Shown: positions 35,458 to 43,024 of the stretch, in pieces | Position numbering within the stretch: the first letter of the stretch is position 1 | Layout: each line of letters starts with the position of its first letter | Made by a program: the position numbers and the translations under genes | The notes under the pieces: model-generated | Told to the model about the DNA's origin: nothing | Database searches by the model: none | The model's input: the letters and a program-made list of their open reading frames with translations, nothing else | Assembly (NCBI RefSeq): GCF_023074185.1 | Contig: NZ_JADPKY010000132.1 | Span: forward strand, 424,626-488,625 | Reading direction: 5' to 3' | Origin: Bradyrhizobium sp. 132 | Lineage (GTDB): Bacteria > Pseudomonadota > Alphaproteobacteria > Rhizobiales > Xanthobacteraceae | Length of the DNA stretch: 64,000 bases

Positions 35458-35578
35458 GCCGTGGTCACACGCGAAGATGTCGGTCGGGGAGTACAGACAT
35501 TCGGCTTCATCGGAAGGCTGACAAGCCAAGGTGAGACCTCGTTCGCTGTGACGTGCCACTGACGTCATACCGAGGTCT
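35454..35578 (+). promoter_or_regulatory. Expression platform of riboswitch 3: nested hairpin burying the receptor's ribosome site
   Basis: AGACCTCG (35534-35541) pairs perfectly with CGAGGTCT (35571-35578), which contains the GAGG ribosome site eight bases before the ATG at 35584. Inside the loop TGACGT (35549-35554) pairs with ACGTCA (35562-35567). GTCAGCC (35454-35460), which includes the 3' strand of P1, is a perfect complement of GGCTGAC (35516-35522), so P1 and this long-range helix exclude each other. There is no U-tract, so translational control is favoured. Confidence 0.65.
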
Positions 35579-35583
35579 GAACC

Positions 35584-37929
35584 ATGTTTTCCGTCCATGC
35601 CACCCGGCTGCGCAAATTCCTTGCGTCCGCTGCGCTCACATCCCTTGCCGTCCTTGATCTGCCCGCCGCGATGGCGCAGTCGGTTCGCGAACCTCTGCCG
35701 CCCGTCGAGATATCGCCCGCTCATCCCCGCAAGCTGGCCAGGCCGGCCGCCCGGGAAGGGCAGAGCCCACGCCGCGCAGTAGTTCGCCGGCCGGCGACTG
35801 CATCCGCAGCGCCCAAGCCTGTCGTGCCGACCGCAGCGGCGCAAACGTCGCTCAACACCAATGCAGTCGCCGAGAGCGCCTCGCGTCTCGGTCTGACCGT
35901 GCGGGAGATCCCCGCCACCGTCGAGGTGATTTCAGCGAAAACTATGCGCGAGCAGGGCTATCGCACAGTTTCCGAGGTTGCGCAGGGCGCCGTCGGCGTC
36001 ACCTCAGGGGATAACCCGGCCGAGCCCGCGGCGTTCTCGATGCGCGGCTTCACCAACAGCCAGATCAACATGCTCTACAACGGCATCAAGATCGGTCCGC
36101 AGAACATGACTTCGCGGATCATGGACACGGCCAATCTCGAAGCAGTGGAATTCCTGAAAGGTCCGGCCTCGCTGATCTCGGGCGAAGGTGCCGCCGGTGG
36201 CGCGATCAACACCGTTACCAAGCAGCCGCACACCGGACCAATCCGGAACGAAGCCGATTTCTTCTCGGACTCGCTGAACTCGTTCGGCGCGCATTACGGT
36301 TCGGGCGGCAGCACCAACGTACAGGGACTCGACTATCGCTTCGATGTCAGCCGTGCTTCGCTCAACGGCTTTGCCGACGACACCAACACCAAGACGCTCG
36401 ACGTCTCCGGCCAGCTTAACTACCGCATTTCGGACAGTCTCAAGATCTGGGGCGCGATCGAGTATCGGGAAGACCGTTCGAAAGCCTATTGGGGTGCACC
36501 GCTGGTGCCGATCGCCTTTAGCGGCTCGCATGCGACGACGGGGATCGTTTCGGGCAATTACTTCAACAGGACTGATCTTGGGGCTGTCACCATCGACGAC
36601 CGCACTTTCAACACCAACTACAACGTCCTCGACAATCGAAACGTGGCGCAGGAGGTGTGGCTGCGCGGTGGCTTCGAGCTGAGGCTTGCGCCTGACCTGA
36701 CGCTGAAAAGCCAGGCCTATGGTTATGGTGCGGAGCGCACCTGGTTCAACAATGAGATCGAGGCGTTCGATTCCACGACGAACAGGGTGTATCGCGAGCG
36801 CTTTTATGTCGCGCACAGCCAGCGCCTTGTCGGCAACATCACCGACTTGATCTGGGATGCCAACATCGCCGGCTTCGACAACCGCTTGGTCACGACGCTT
36901 TCGTCGAGTTATCTCGACTTCGTCAGGCCGGGCGCGGCAAACTTCCCGAACGACGATGTCTCGCTGGTCAATCCCGACCGCGGCTATTACGGCCTGCTCA
37001 CGACCAAGCAGCAGACCGCCCGCATCGACAACGAGGCACTGTCGTTCGAGGACCGGCTGAAGTTGACGCGCAGCTTCGCGCTGGTCGGCGGCCTCCGCGT
37101 CGAGCATATCGGGCTCGACCGCAACTCGACCGACAAGACCGGGCTGGAGAACGCGAACTTCCCGTTCTCGAAATCCTGGGTCCCGACAACGGGGCGTATC
37201 GGTTACACGTGGGAAGCCGTTCCGGGTCTGACCTTCTTCAGCCAGTACGCCACCGGCGCCGACATCGCCGCCAACAACATCTTCCTGCTCAATCCGACCG
37301 ATCCGCTCAACCTGACCACTGCGCGCACCTATGAGACCGGCGTCAAGCACCTGTTCTGGGACAACCGGGCAGAGTGGTCGTTCTCGGCATATGACATCCT
37401 GCGCAAGAACGTCTATGCCGCGGCCGGCGGCATGCAGCTCAATCTCGCCGGGCGGCAGGAGTCGAAGGGTGTGGAGCTGGCGGCATCCGTGCGGCCGATC
37501 GAGCCTCTGCGTCTCTGGGGCAACATCGCCTATGTCGATGCGCGCTATGCCGATTACAATTTTGTCGGCGGCTCGTTTTCCGGCAATACGCCGCCGAATG
37601 TGCCGCGCATCGTCGCGAACGCCGGTGCCTCCTGGCGCCTCTTCACGGCCTGGCCGGTGGAGCTCGGCATCACCGGCCGCCACGTCGGCGACCGCTACAA
37701 CACCGATGCCAACGTCGTGACGATGAAGGCCTACACCGTCGCGGACGTCTACGCCTTCGTCGACATTCCCAAAACGGTGTTCGATGCGCTCGACCAGGCC
37801 CGCCTGACCTTCCGCGTGCGCAACATCGCCGACAAGCGTTATGCGATCTGGGGCGATCCGTTCTATCCCGACCAGATCCTCCTGGGCGCGCCGCGCACCT
37901 ATGAGATCTCGGCTGCGTTCAAATGGTAG
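35584..37929 (+). CDS. TonB-dependent outer-membrane receptor (siderophore-receptor-like), B12-regulated
   Basis: A 781-residue protein. A signal peptide ends near A-M-A-Q (about residue 31). A Pro/Ala-rich linker follows, then the plug domain (about 100-215, with I-P-A-T-V-E-V-I-S and S-M-R-G-F) and a 22-strand barrel ending in aromatic F-K-W. The plug resembles TonB-dependent siderophore receptors more than classical BtuB. Its cobalamin riboswitch indicates uptake of a corrinoid or a cobalt compound. No BtuCDF genes are adjacent. A PepSY membrane protein follows after 10 bases, as is common for ferric-siderophore receptors. Confidence 0.88.
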   Translation: MFSVHATRLRKFLASAALTSLAVLDLPAAMAQSVREPLPPVEISPAHPRKLARPAAREGQSPRRAVVRRPATASAAPKPVVPTAAAQTSLNTNAVAESASRLGLTVREIPATVEVISAKTMREQGYRTVSEVAQGAVGVTSGDNPAEPAAFSMRGFTNSQINMLYNGIKIGPQNMTSRIMDTANLEAVEFLKGPASLISGEGAAGGAINTVTKQPHTGPIRNEADFFSDSLNSFGAHYGSGGSTNVQGLDYRFDVSRASLNGFADDTNTKTLDVSGQLNYRISDSLKIWGAIEYREDRSKAYWGAPLVPIAFSGSHATTGIVSGNYFNRTDLGAVTIDDRTFNTNYNVLDNRNVAQEVWLRGGFELRLAPDLTLKSQAYGYGAERTWFNNEIEAFDSTTNRVYRERFYVAHSQRLVGNITDLIWDANIAGFDNRLVTTLSSSYLDFVRPGAANFPNDDVSLVNPDRGYYGLLTTKQQTARIDNEALSFEDRLKLTRSFALVGGLRVEHIGLDRNSTDKTGLENANFPFSKSWVPTTGRIGYTWEAVPGLTFFSQYATGADIAANNIFLLNPTDPLNLTTARTYETGVKHLFWDNRAEWSFSAYDILRKNVYAAAGGMQLNLAGRQESKGVELAASVRPIEPLRLWGNIAYVDARYADYNFVGGSFSGNTPPNVPRIVANAGASWRLFTAWPVELGITGRHVGDRYNTDANVVTMKAYTVADVYAFVDIPKTVFDALDQARLTFRVRNIADKRYAIWGDPFYPDQILLGAPRTYEISAAFKW

Positions 37930-37939
37930 GATGCTGACC

Positions 37940-39409
37940 ATGATGAGCGTGATCGTCCTGCTGCATCGATGGCTCGGGATCGCGTTCTGCCTGCTGTTTG
38001 CGATGTGGTTCGCGACGGGAATCGTGATGCACTTCGTTCCGTTTCCGTCGCTGACGGAAGCGGAACGCTTTGCCGGACTGGCGCCGGTGGATCGCGCAGA
38101 GGTGAGGATCGCGGTTGCCGATGCGGTGACCGCGAGCGGAATCGGGGATGCGACGCGCGTTCGCCTGATCCAGCGCAGCGACGGACCGGTCTATATCGTC
38201 TCGGCGCCATCGCGTGCAGGCGCAGTCCGCGCCTCCGATGGGGGCGACGCGTCGGTCGCGTCTTCCGACATTGCACTGGCTATTGCGCGAGATCACGCTC
38301 GCAGCCGTGGACTCGATGCCGCGCGGGCCGCGATTGTCGCGCGCGCGGACTATGACCAATGGAGCGTGCCGAACGGCTTTGACCGCCATCGGCCGTTGTT
38401 TCGCATTGCTCTCGGCGACGCTGCCGCAACGGAGGTCTACGTCTCCTCGCTCACCGGCGTGATCGTTTTGGATACGACGCGCAGCGAGCGCGGCTGGAAT
38501 CTCGTCGGCAGCGTGCTGCACTGGATCTATCCAACGATCCTGCGAAGCAACTGGTGGCTGTGGGATCGCGTGGTCTGGACCTTGTCGTTGCTGGCCCTGA
38601 TCGCAGCTTTGCTTGGCGCTGTGCTCGGCCTTACGCGGATCAAGCTTCGCGGAGGTCTGATCGGCTCACCCTATCGTGGCTGGCATGCCCTGCATCATCT
38701 CATCGGACTCGCGGCGACGGTCTTCGTGCTGACATGGATTTTCAGTGGCTGGCTCTCCATGGATCACGGGCGGCTGTTCTCGCGCGGGCAACTGACCTCG
38801 GCAGAAGCCGGCGTGATGAACGCTTCACCGAATTGGGAGGCGGCCTCATCGCTCGATCGGCAGCCAATATCGCTGTCGGCCCGTGAAATCGAATGGTTTG
38901 CCTTCAATGGCAATCTCTATCGGCGGGATCGGATGGGCCTTGCCAACCAGACCTTGATCGAGGCAGGCGACGCGCCCCGCGATAGATCAACGGGATTTCT
39001 GGATGCGCACGCGCTCCAGGGGCTGACCGCGCGCCTCGCGGCCGGCTGCGGCGTACCGTCCGTACTTGCCGACAGCGACGACTATCCCGCGCAGTCCACC
39101 GTCCCGGGTGCCCCGGTCTATCGGTCGCGCTGCGGCGACCTCTGGTTCGACATCGACGGCGCCGACGGCAATTTGCTGCAAAGGCTGGATTCGTCGCGGC
39201 GGGCTTATCGCTGGTTCTACGGCGCGCTGCACACGCTGGATTTTCCCGCCCTGATGGCGCATCCACGTCTACGTGAAGTCCTGATTGTCGGACTGTGTAT
39301 GTTGGGACTGGTGTTCTCGGTCACCGGGATCGTCATCGGCTGGCGCCGGTTGCGGTTCTCATTGTCAGTCCGAGCTATTGGGCCGGGCCGCAGCGGCCGA
39401 AACGCATAG
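37940..39409 (+). CDS. PepSY-domain inner-membrane protein (PepSY-TM family)
   Basis: About 489 residues. There is one membrane helix at the N-terminus (after L-L-H-R-W-L-G-I), two in the middle (about 200-275) and one near the C-terminus before W-R-R-L-R. Large periplasmic PepSY-like portions lie between them. Two histidines in W-H-A-L-H-H flank a membrane helix and could hold haem, as proposed for siderophore-iron reductases of this family. I chose ATG 37940 because TAGGA sits about eight bases upstream; ATG 37931 and 37943 are alternatives. It shares the riboswitch-controlled transcript with the TonB receptor, so a role in reducing or releasing the imported cobalt compound is inferred. Confidence 0.82.
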   Translation: MMSVIVLLHRWLGIAFCLLFAMWFATGIVMHFVPFPSLTEAERFAGLAPVDRAEVRIAVADAVTASGIGDATRVRLIQRSDGPVYIVSAPSRAGAVRASDGGDASVASSDIALAIARDHARSRGLDAARAAIVARADYDQWSVPNGFDRHRPLFRIALGDAAATEVYVSSLTGVIVLDTTRSERGWNLVGSVLHWIYPTILRSNWWLWDRVVWTLSLLALIAALLGAVLGLTRIKLRGGLIGSPYRGWHALHHLIGLAATVFVLTWIFSGWLSMDHGRLFSRGQLTSAEAGVMNASPNWEAASSLDRQPISLSAREIEWFAFNGNLYRRDRMGLANQTLIEAGDAPRDRSTGFLDAHALQGLTARLAAGCGVPSVLADSDDYPAQSTVPGAPVYRSRCGDLWFDIDGADGNLLQRLDSSRRAYRWFYGALHTLDFPALMAHPRLREVLIVGLCMLGLVFSVTGIVIGWRRLRFSLSVRAIGPGRSGRNA

Positions 39410-39461
39410 CCGGGGACTTGCGCGTCCGGCCGAATTCTCGAAACATGGGGCCATCAAGTGA

Positions 39462-39572
39462 CGGAGACCCCTGGAAACGGTCGAGGAGCACATTCCGGCG
39501 CTGGTGAAGCAGGGGCATGGATCAATCAAGATTCTCATGACCTACGACCGGCTCAAGGTCGACGACGATCCA
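39462..39572 (+). pseudogene. Relic of a dihydropyrimidinase/D-hydantoinase gene
   Basis: In one frame about 37 codons translate to a sequence containing H-I-P-A-L-V-K-Q-G-H-G-S-I-K-I and M-T-Y-D-R-L-K-V-D-D. This reads like the conserved middle of dihydropyrimidinase-type hydantoinases. A stop codon immediately precedes it (39459-39461) and the similarity ends after V-D-D-D-P. No complete gene surrounds it. The recognition is from memory of the family. Confidence 0.5.
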
Positions 39573-39708
39573 CCATCACAGCAGTTTTGCTCCAAAATTT
39601 CGTTCCGGATCCATGTCCGCCACGAGCCGGCCGGTGGGCTTGGCAAGCAAAAACAACCTCGTTCTACTGTGCATGGGGTTGGTTTCGCGTTTTTGGTTTT
39701 GCCCGCCC

Positions 39709-39996
39709 TCAGCCTTGGCGGCGCAGGAATCCGGTGATCGTGACCTTTTCCCAGATGCCGGCCGCCGCAAACGGATCGGCTCGGTTGAAGGCTTCGACTT
39801 CGCTGCGCCCGGGCGCCTCGATCAGGAACAGGCTGCCGATCATCCTCTCGCCGTCGTCGGAGACGAGCGGCCCTGACATCACGATCTTGACGCCGAAGCG
39901 CGAGGTGTCGCTCAGGAAGGATTTATGGGCATCGTAATTGGCGAGCCGCGTCGGCAGCGCGCCAGTGCGGTCGATGGCGTGAATGGCGAACAGCAT
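39709..39996 (-). CDS. YCII-domain (YciI-like) small protein
   Basis: A 95-residue ferredoxin-fold protein beginning M-L-F-A-I-H-A-I-D. It has H-K-S-F-L near position 25, G-P-L-V-S-D-D-G and A-F-N-R-A-D-P-F-A-A-A-G, a pattern typical of the YCII/EthD-like group. Members are small enzymes or dimers often encoded in aromatic-catabolism operons; the reaction here is unknown. ATG 39996 is preferred to the one three bases earlier because GGAG is then correctly spaced. It is separated from the ABC-transporter operon by a perfect hairpin. Confidence 0.82.
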   Translation of the reverse strand: MLFAIHAIDRTGALPTRLANYDAHKSFLSDTSRFGVKIVMSGPLVSDDGERMIGSLFLIEAPGRSEVEAFNRADPFAAAGIWEKVTITGFLRRQG

Positions 39997-40025
39997 CATG
40001 TCTCCGTTTCCTGCTCGGATTCTTG

Positions 40026-40049
40026 GGACGGCCGCGACGGCGGCCGTCC
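40026..40049 (-). terminator. Hairpin after the ABC transporter operon
   Basis: GGACGGCCGC (40026-40035), a four-base loop, GCGGCCGTCC (40040-40049): a perfect 10-base stem 22 bases beyond the stop of the substrate-binding protein gene on its strand. No U-tract follows, so it may terminate partially or protect the 3' end of the mRNA, lowering expression of the YCII gene downstream. Confidence 0.5.
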
Positions 40050-40071
40050 ATGTTTGTCTTGATGGATACGC

Positions 40072-41058
40072 TTACTTGCCGCCGAGCTTGCCGGCTTCTT
40101 CGAAAGTCGGGCAGTTGCGCTGCTCCAGCGGCACGTCGAACGGCTGGTAATTGTCCTTGGTGATGACGGTCGGCTTCAGCACGATCTCGGCGATGACGGG
40201 CTGGTTGCGCAAGGATCGGATCGCCATCATGGTGCCGAGGCATCCCTGGAAAAATCCGTTGTAGTCGCCGCTCGCGAGCAGCTTGCCGGACTTGATCGCG
40301 TCGATCGCTTCCTTGGTGCCATTGATGCCGATCACCTGCGCCTTGCGGTTGGCGCCGTCGAGCGCCTCGATCGCGCCGACGGCCATGGCGTCGTTGGCGG
40401 CGAGCACGCCGTCGATCTGCGCGTTTGACTGCATCAAATTCTCCATCACCTGGAGCGCCTGGAGCCGCTGATAATTGCCGGGCTGCGAGGCCAGCAGTTT
40501 TGCGCCGGCGTTTTCCTTCAGCGCGTCATTGAAACCGCGGACGCGGTCGACATTGGTCAGCGAGCCCTTGACGCCCTCGATGATGACGATGTTGCCCTTG
40601 CCGCCCAGCGTCTTGAGCAGGAAGCGCGCGGTCTCGAGGCCGAGGCTGTAATCGTCGGCGCCGACGAAGGAGACGAACTTGCCGCCGGCGGAGCGGTCGG
40701 TGATGTTGACGACGGGGATCTTGGCTTCGTTGATCTTCTCGACCCCCGGCACCATTGCCTTGTAATCGACCGGCGTGAAGACGATGGCGCTCGGCTTCTT
40801 CACCACGACATCTTCGATCTGGCTGAGCTGCTCGGGAATGCTGTCAGGCTTGGTCGGAATGTACTGCAGCGTCTTCGCGTTCAGCGTCTTCGCCATGTTG
40901 TCGGCGCCGACCCGCACCGTCTGGAAGAACGGGTTGGTCTGGTTCTTGGTGAAGACGGCGATGGTCTCGCCGTCGGCACGAACTTCGGTGGTGAGTGCGG
41001 CCGCCATCAGCAGCGGCAGCGCCAAATAACACGACGGGTAACCCAATTTCTTATTCAT
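40072..41058 (-). CDS. Ribose-type (CUT2) ABC transporter periplasmic substrate-binding protein
   Basis: 328 residues: signal peptide to about residue 28 (V-R-A-D), then a Peripla_BP_4/RbsB-like two-lobed fold. Characteristic pieces are T-K-N-Q-T-N-P-F-F-Q-T-V near the start of the mature protein, A-I-V-F-T-P-V-D, V-N-I-T-D-R-S and A-A-N-D-A-M-A-V-G-A. The start has GGAGGAAA upstream. It is the last of four transporter genes (ATPase, two permeases, binding protein) and follows the permease by 41 bases. The family binds sugars, polyols and related small molecules; the ligand cannot be read from sequence. Confidence 0.92.
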   Translation of the reverse strand: MNKKLGYPSCYLALPLLMAAALTTEVRADGETIAVFTKNQTNPFFQTVRVGADNMAKTLNAKTLQYIPTKPDSIPEQLSQIEDVVVKKPSAIVFTPVDYKAMVPGVEKINEAKIPVVNITDRSAGGKFVSFVGADDYSLGLETARFLLKTLGGKGNIVIIEGVKGSLTNVDRVRGFNDALKENAGAKLLASQPGNYQRLQALQVMENLMQSNAQIDGVLAANDAMAVGAIEALDGANRKAQVIGINGTKEAIDAIKSGKLLASGDYNGFFQGCLGTMMAIRSLRNQPVIAEIVLKPTVITKDNYQPFDVPLEQRNCPTFEEAGKLGGK

Positions 41059-41099
41059 GTTTCCTCCATCCCTCATTTTGCTTGTTGGAACTCCAGAAC

Positions 41100-42077
41100 T
41101 CATTGCGCGCGGCGGCGGGTCTTCATGTCGAGCCAGACCGCGAGAATGACGATGATGCCGGTGACGAGCGGCTGCCAGTTGGCGCTGACCGACAACAGGT
41201 TCATGCCGTTCAGCACCAGCGTCAGGATCAGCGCGCCGATAAAGGTGCCGAAGACAGTGCCGACGCCGCCGAACAGCGAGGTGCCGCCGATCAGCACGGC
41301 CGCGATCGCGGGCAGCGTCAGGCTTTCGCCGATGTCGGCTTCGGCCGAATTAAGCCGCGACAGGAAGATGATCGAGGCGAGCCCCGCCATGGTGCCTGAT
41401 ACCGCGTAGACCAGCAGCAGGCGGCGCGCGACCGGAATGCCGGAGAGCCGTGCCGCGACCGGATTGGCGCCGATCGCATAGATCTCCTGACCCCAGATCG
41501 TTCGCTGCGCAAACAGCGTTCCGATCCCGAGGAACACCAGCAGCAGGTAGACCGGGATCGGCAGGCCGAACAGATAGCCGCTGCCGATCTGGCGGAAGCC
41601 CGCCGGGAAGCCGTGCAGGGTCTCGCCCGCCATGTACCAATAGGTGAGGCCGTTCAGCACCCAGAGCATGCCGTAGGTGGCAATGAAGGAGGGGATGCGC
41701 AGCGCCGTGACCATGACGCCGTTGAGGAGCCCAACGATGCCGCCGCAGGCAAGCCCGGTGAGGATGCCGAGCGCGGGCGAGCCGGTCTTGTGGATCACGG
41801 TGCCGGCGATGCAGGCCGACAGCGCGACGTTGGCGCCGACGGAGAGATCGAGACCGGCAGTCAGCACCACCAGCGTCAAACCCGAAGCGATGAAGAAGGT
41901 CAGGCTCGCCTGCCTGAGCACATTAAGGATGTTGCCGAGGCTCAGGAACGAGTCGCTGAGCACCGCCAGCACCGCGCAGATCAGCAGTGCCGCGAGCAGG
42001 CGATAGAATACCTGGATCGCATCCTGCGACAGGAACGAGCGCGGCGGCGCGATGGCGTCTTTGCTGATGTCGGTCAT
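41100..42077 (-). CDS. CUT2 ABC transporter permease (RbsC-like), second
   Basis: A 325-residue polytopic protein with about eight to ten membrane helices. It contains A-G-L-D-L-S-V-G-A and the C-terminal G-G-T-S-L-F-G-G-x-G-T-V-x-G motif of ribose-type permeases. It overlaps the other permease by 4 bases. Two different permeases suggest a heterodimeric channel. Confidence 0.92.
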   Translation of the reverse strand: MTDISKDAIAPPRSFLSQDAIQVFYRLLAALLICAVLAVLSDSFLSLGNILNVLRQASLTFFIASGLTLVVLTAGLDLSVGANVALSACIAGTVIHKTGSPALGILTGLACGGIVGLLNGVMVTALRIPSFIATYGMLWVLNGLTYWYMAGETLHGFPAGFRQIGSGYLFGLPIPVYLLLVFLGIGTLFAQRTIWGQEIYAIGANPVAARLSGIPVARRLLLVYAVSGTMAGLASIIFLSRLNSAEADIGESLTLPAIAAVLIGGTSLFGGVGTVFGTFIGALILTLVLNGMNLLSVSANWQPLVTGIIVILAVWLDMKTRRRAQ

Positions 42078-43024
42078 GCGCGGCTCCGAAGGCCGTCGAG
42101 GAACAGCGCGACGATGACGAGGACGCCGACGCTTGCGACCTGCACCGAGGACGGCATCGAGATCAGGTTAAGCCCATTGCGTAAGACACCAACCGAGACG
42201 ACACCGAGCACGGTGCCGAGAAGCCAGCCATTGCCGCGCTCGAACGAGGTGCCGCCGACCGCAACGGCGGCGATCGCATCGAATTCGAGACCGAGGCCCG
42301 CGGTCGGGTGACCCGAGTTCATCCGCGCTGTCATCAGCAGGCCGGCGATGCCGGCCATGGCGCCACCTATCGCGTAGACCGCGATCAGCAGCCGGTTCGG
42401 CGAGAGGCCGGCATAGCGCAGCGCCTCCCGGTTGCCGCCGAGTGCGAAGATGTAGGTGCCGAAGCGGGTGTGATAGAGCAGGCCGTGGAACGCCGCATAG
42501 GTCACCAGCGCCATCACGATCGGCACCGGAATGCCCAGCAGCGTCGCCGAATAGATGTCGCGCACGCTGTGGGGAATGCCGACCACGCTCTGGCCGTCAC
42601 TGACGATCAGCGACAGGCCTTGCGCCATGCCGAGGGTGCCGAGCGTCGCGACGAAGGGCGGGATGCCGAGGATGGCGACCAGCCAGCCGTTGACGGTGCC
42701 GAAGGCCGCGCCGACCAGCAGGCCGGCGCCGAGGCCCAGCAGCATCGAGTGGGTAGCGAGCGACACGATGGCGACGCAGAGCGAGGTCAGCGTCAGCACC
42801 GCGCCCATCGACAGGTCAAGCCCCTCGGTCATGATGATCAGCGTCATCGGCAGCGCGAGCATGGTCAGGATGGTCGACTGCACCAGCACGTTGGAGAGGT
42901 TGGCGACGGACAGGAAGCCGGGCGCGATGGCGCCAAACACCGCGATCAGAAGCACCAGCACGACGGCGACGCCGGGAATGCGTTGCAGTGGATTGGACTG
43001 TGAAACGACCGCGGCCTCACGCAT
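42074..43024 (-). CDS. CUT2 ABC transporter permease (RbsC-like), first
   Basis: A 316-residue polytopic protein of the same family, with E-G-L-D-L-S-M-G-A and V-G-G-T-S-F-E-R-G-N-G. It overlaps the ATPase gene by 8 bases and the second permease by 4, so the three are translated together. Confidence 0.92.
   Translation of the reverse strand: MREAAVVSQSNPLQRIPGVAVVLVLLIAVFGAIAPGFLSVANLSNVLVQSTILTMLALPMTLIIMTEGLDLSMGAVLTLTSLCVAIVSLATHSMLLGLGAGLLVGAAFGTVNGWLVAILGIPPFVATLGTLGMAQGLSLIVSDGQSVVGIPHSVRDIYSATLLGIPVPIVMALVTYAAFHGLLYHTRFGTYIFALGGNREALRYAGLSPNRLLIAVYAIGGAMAGIAGLLMTARMNSGHPTAGLGLEFDAIAAVAVGGTSFERGNGWLLGTVLGVVSVGVLRNGLNLISMPSSVQVASVGVLVIVALFLDGLRSRA

Noticed and set aside
39458..39937. 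159-codon plus-strand frame between PepSY and YCII genes
   Set aside because: It is out of frame with the hydantoinase relic and antisense to the YCII gene.
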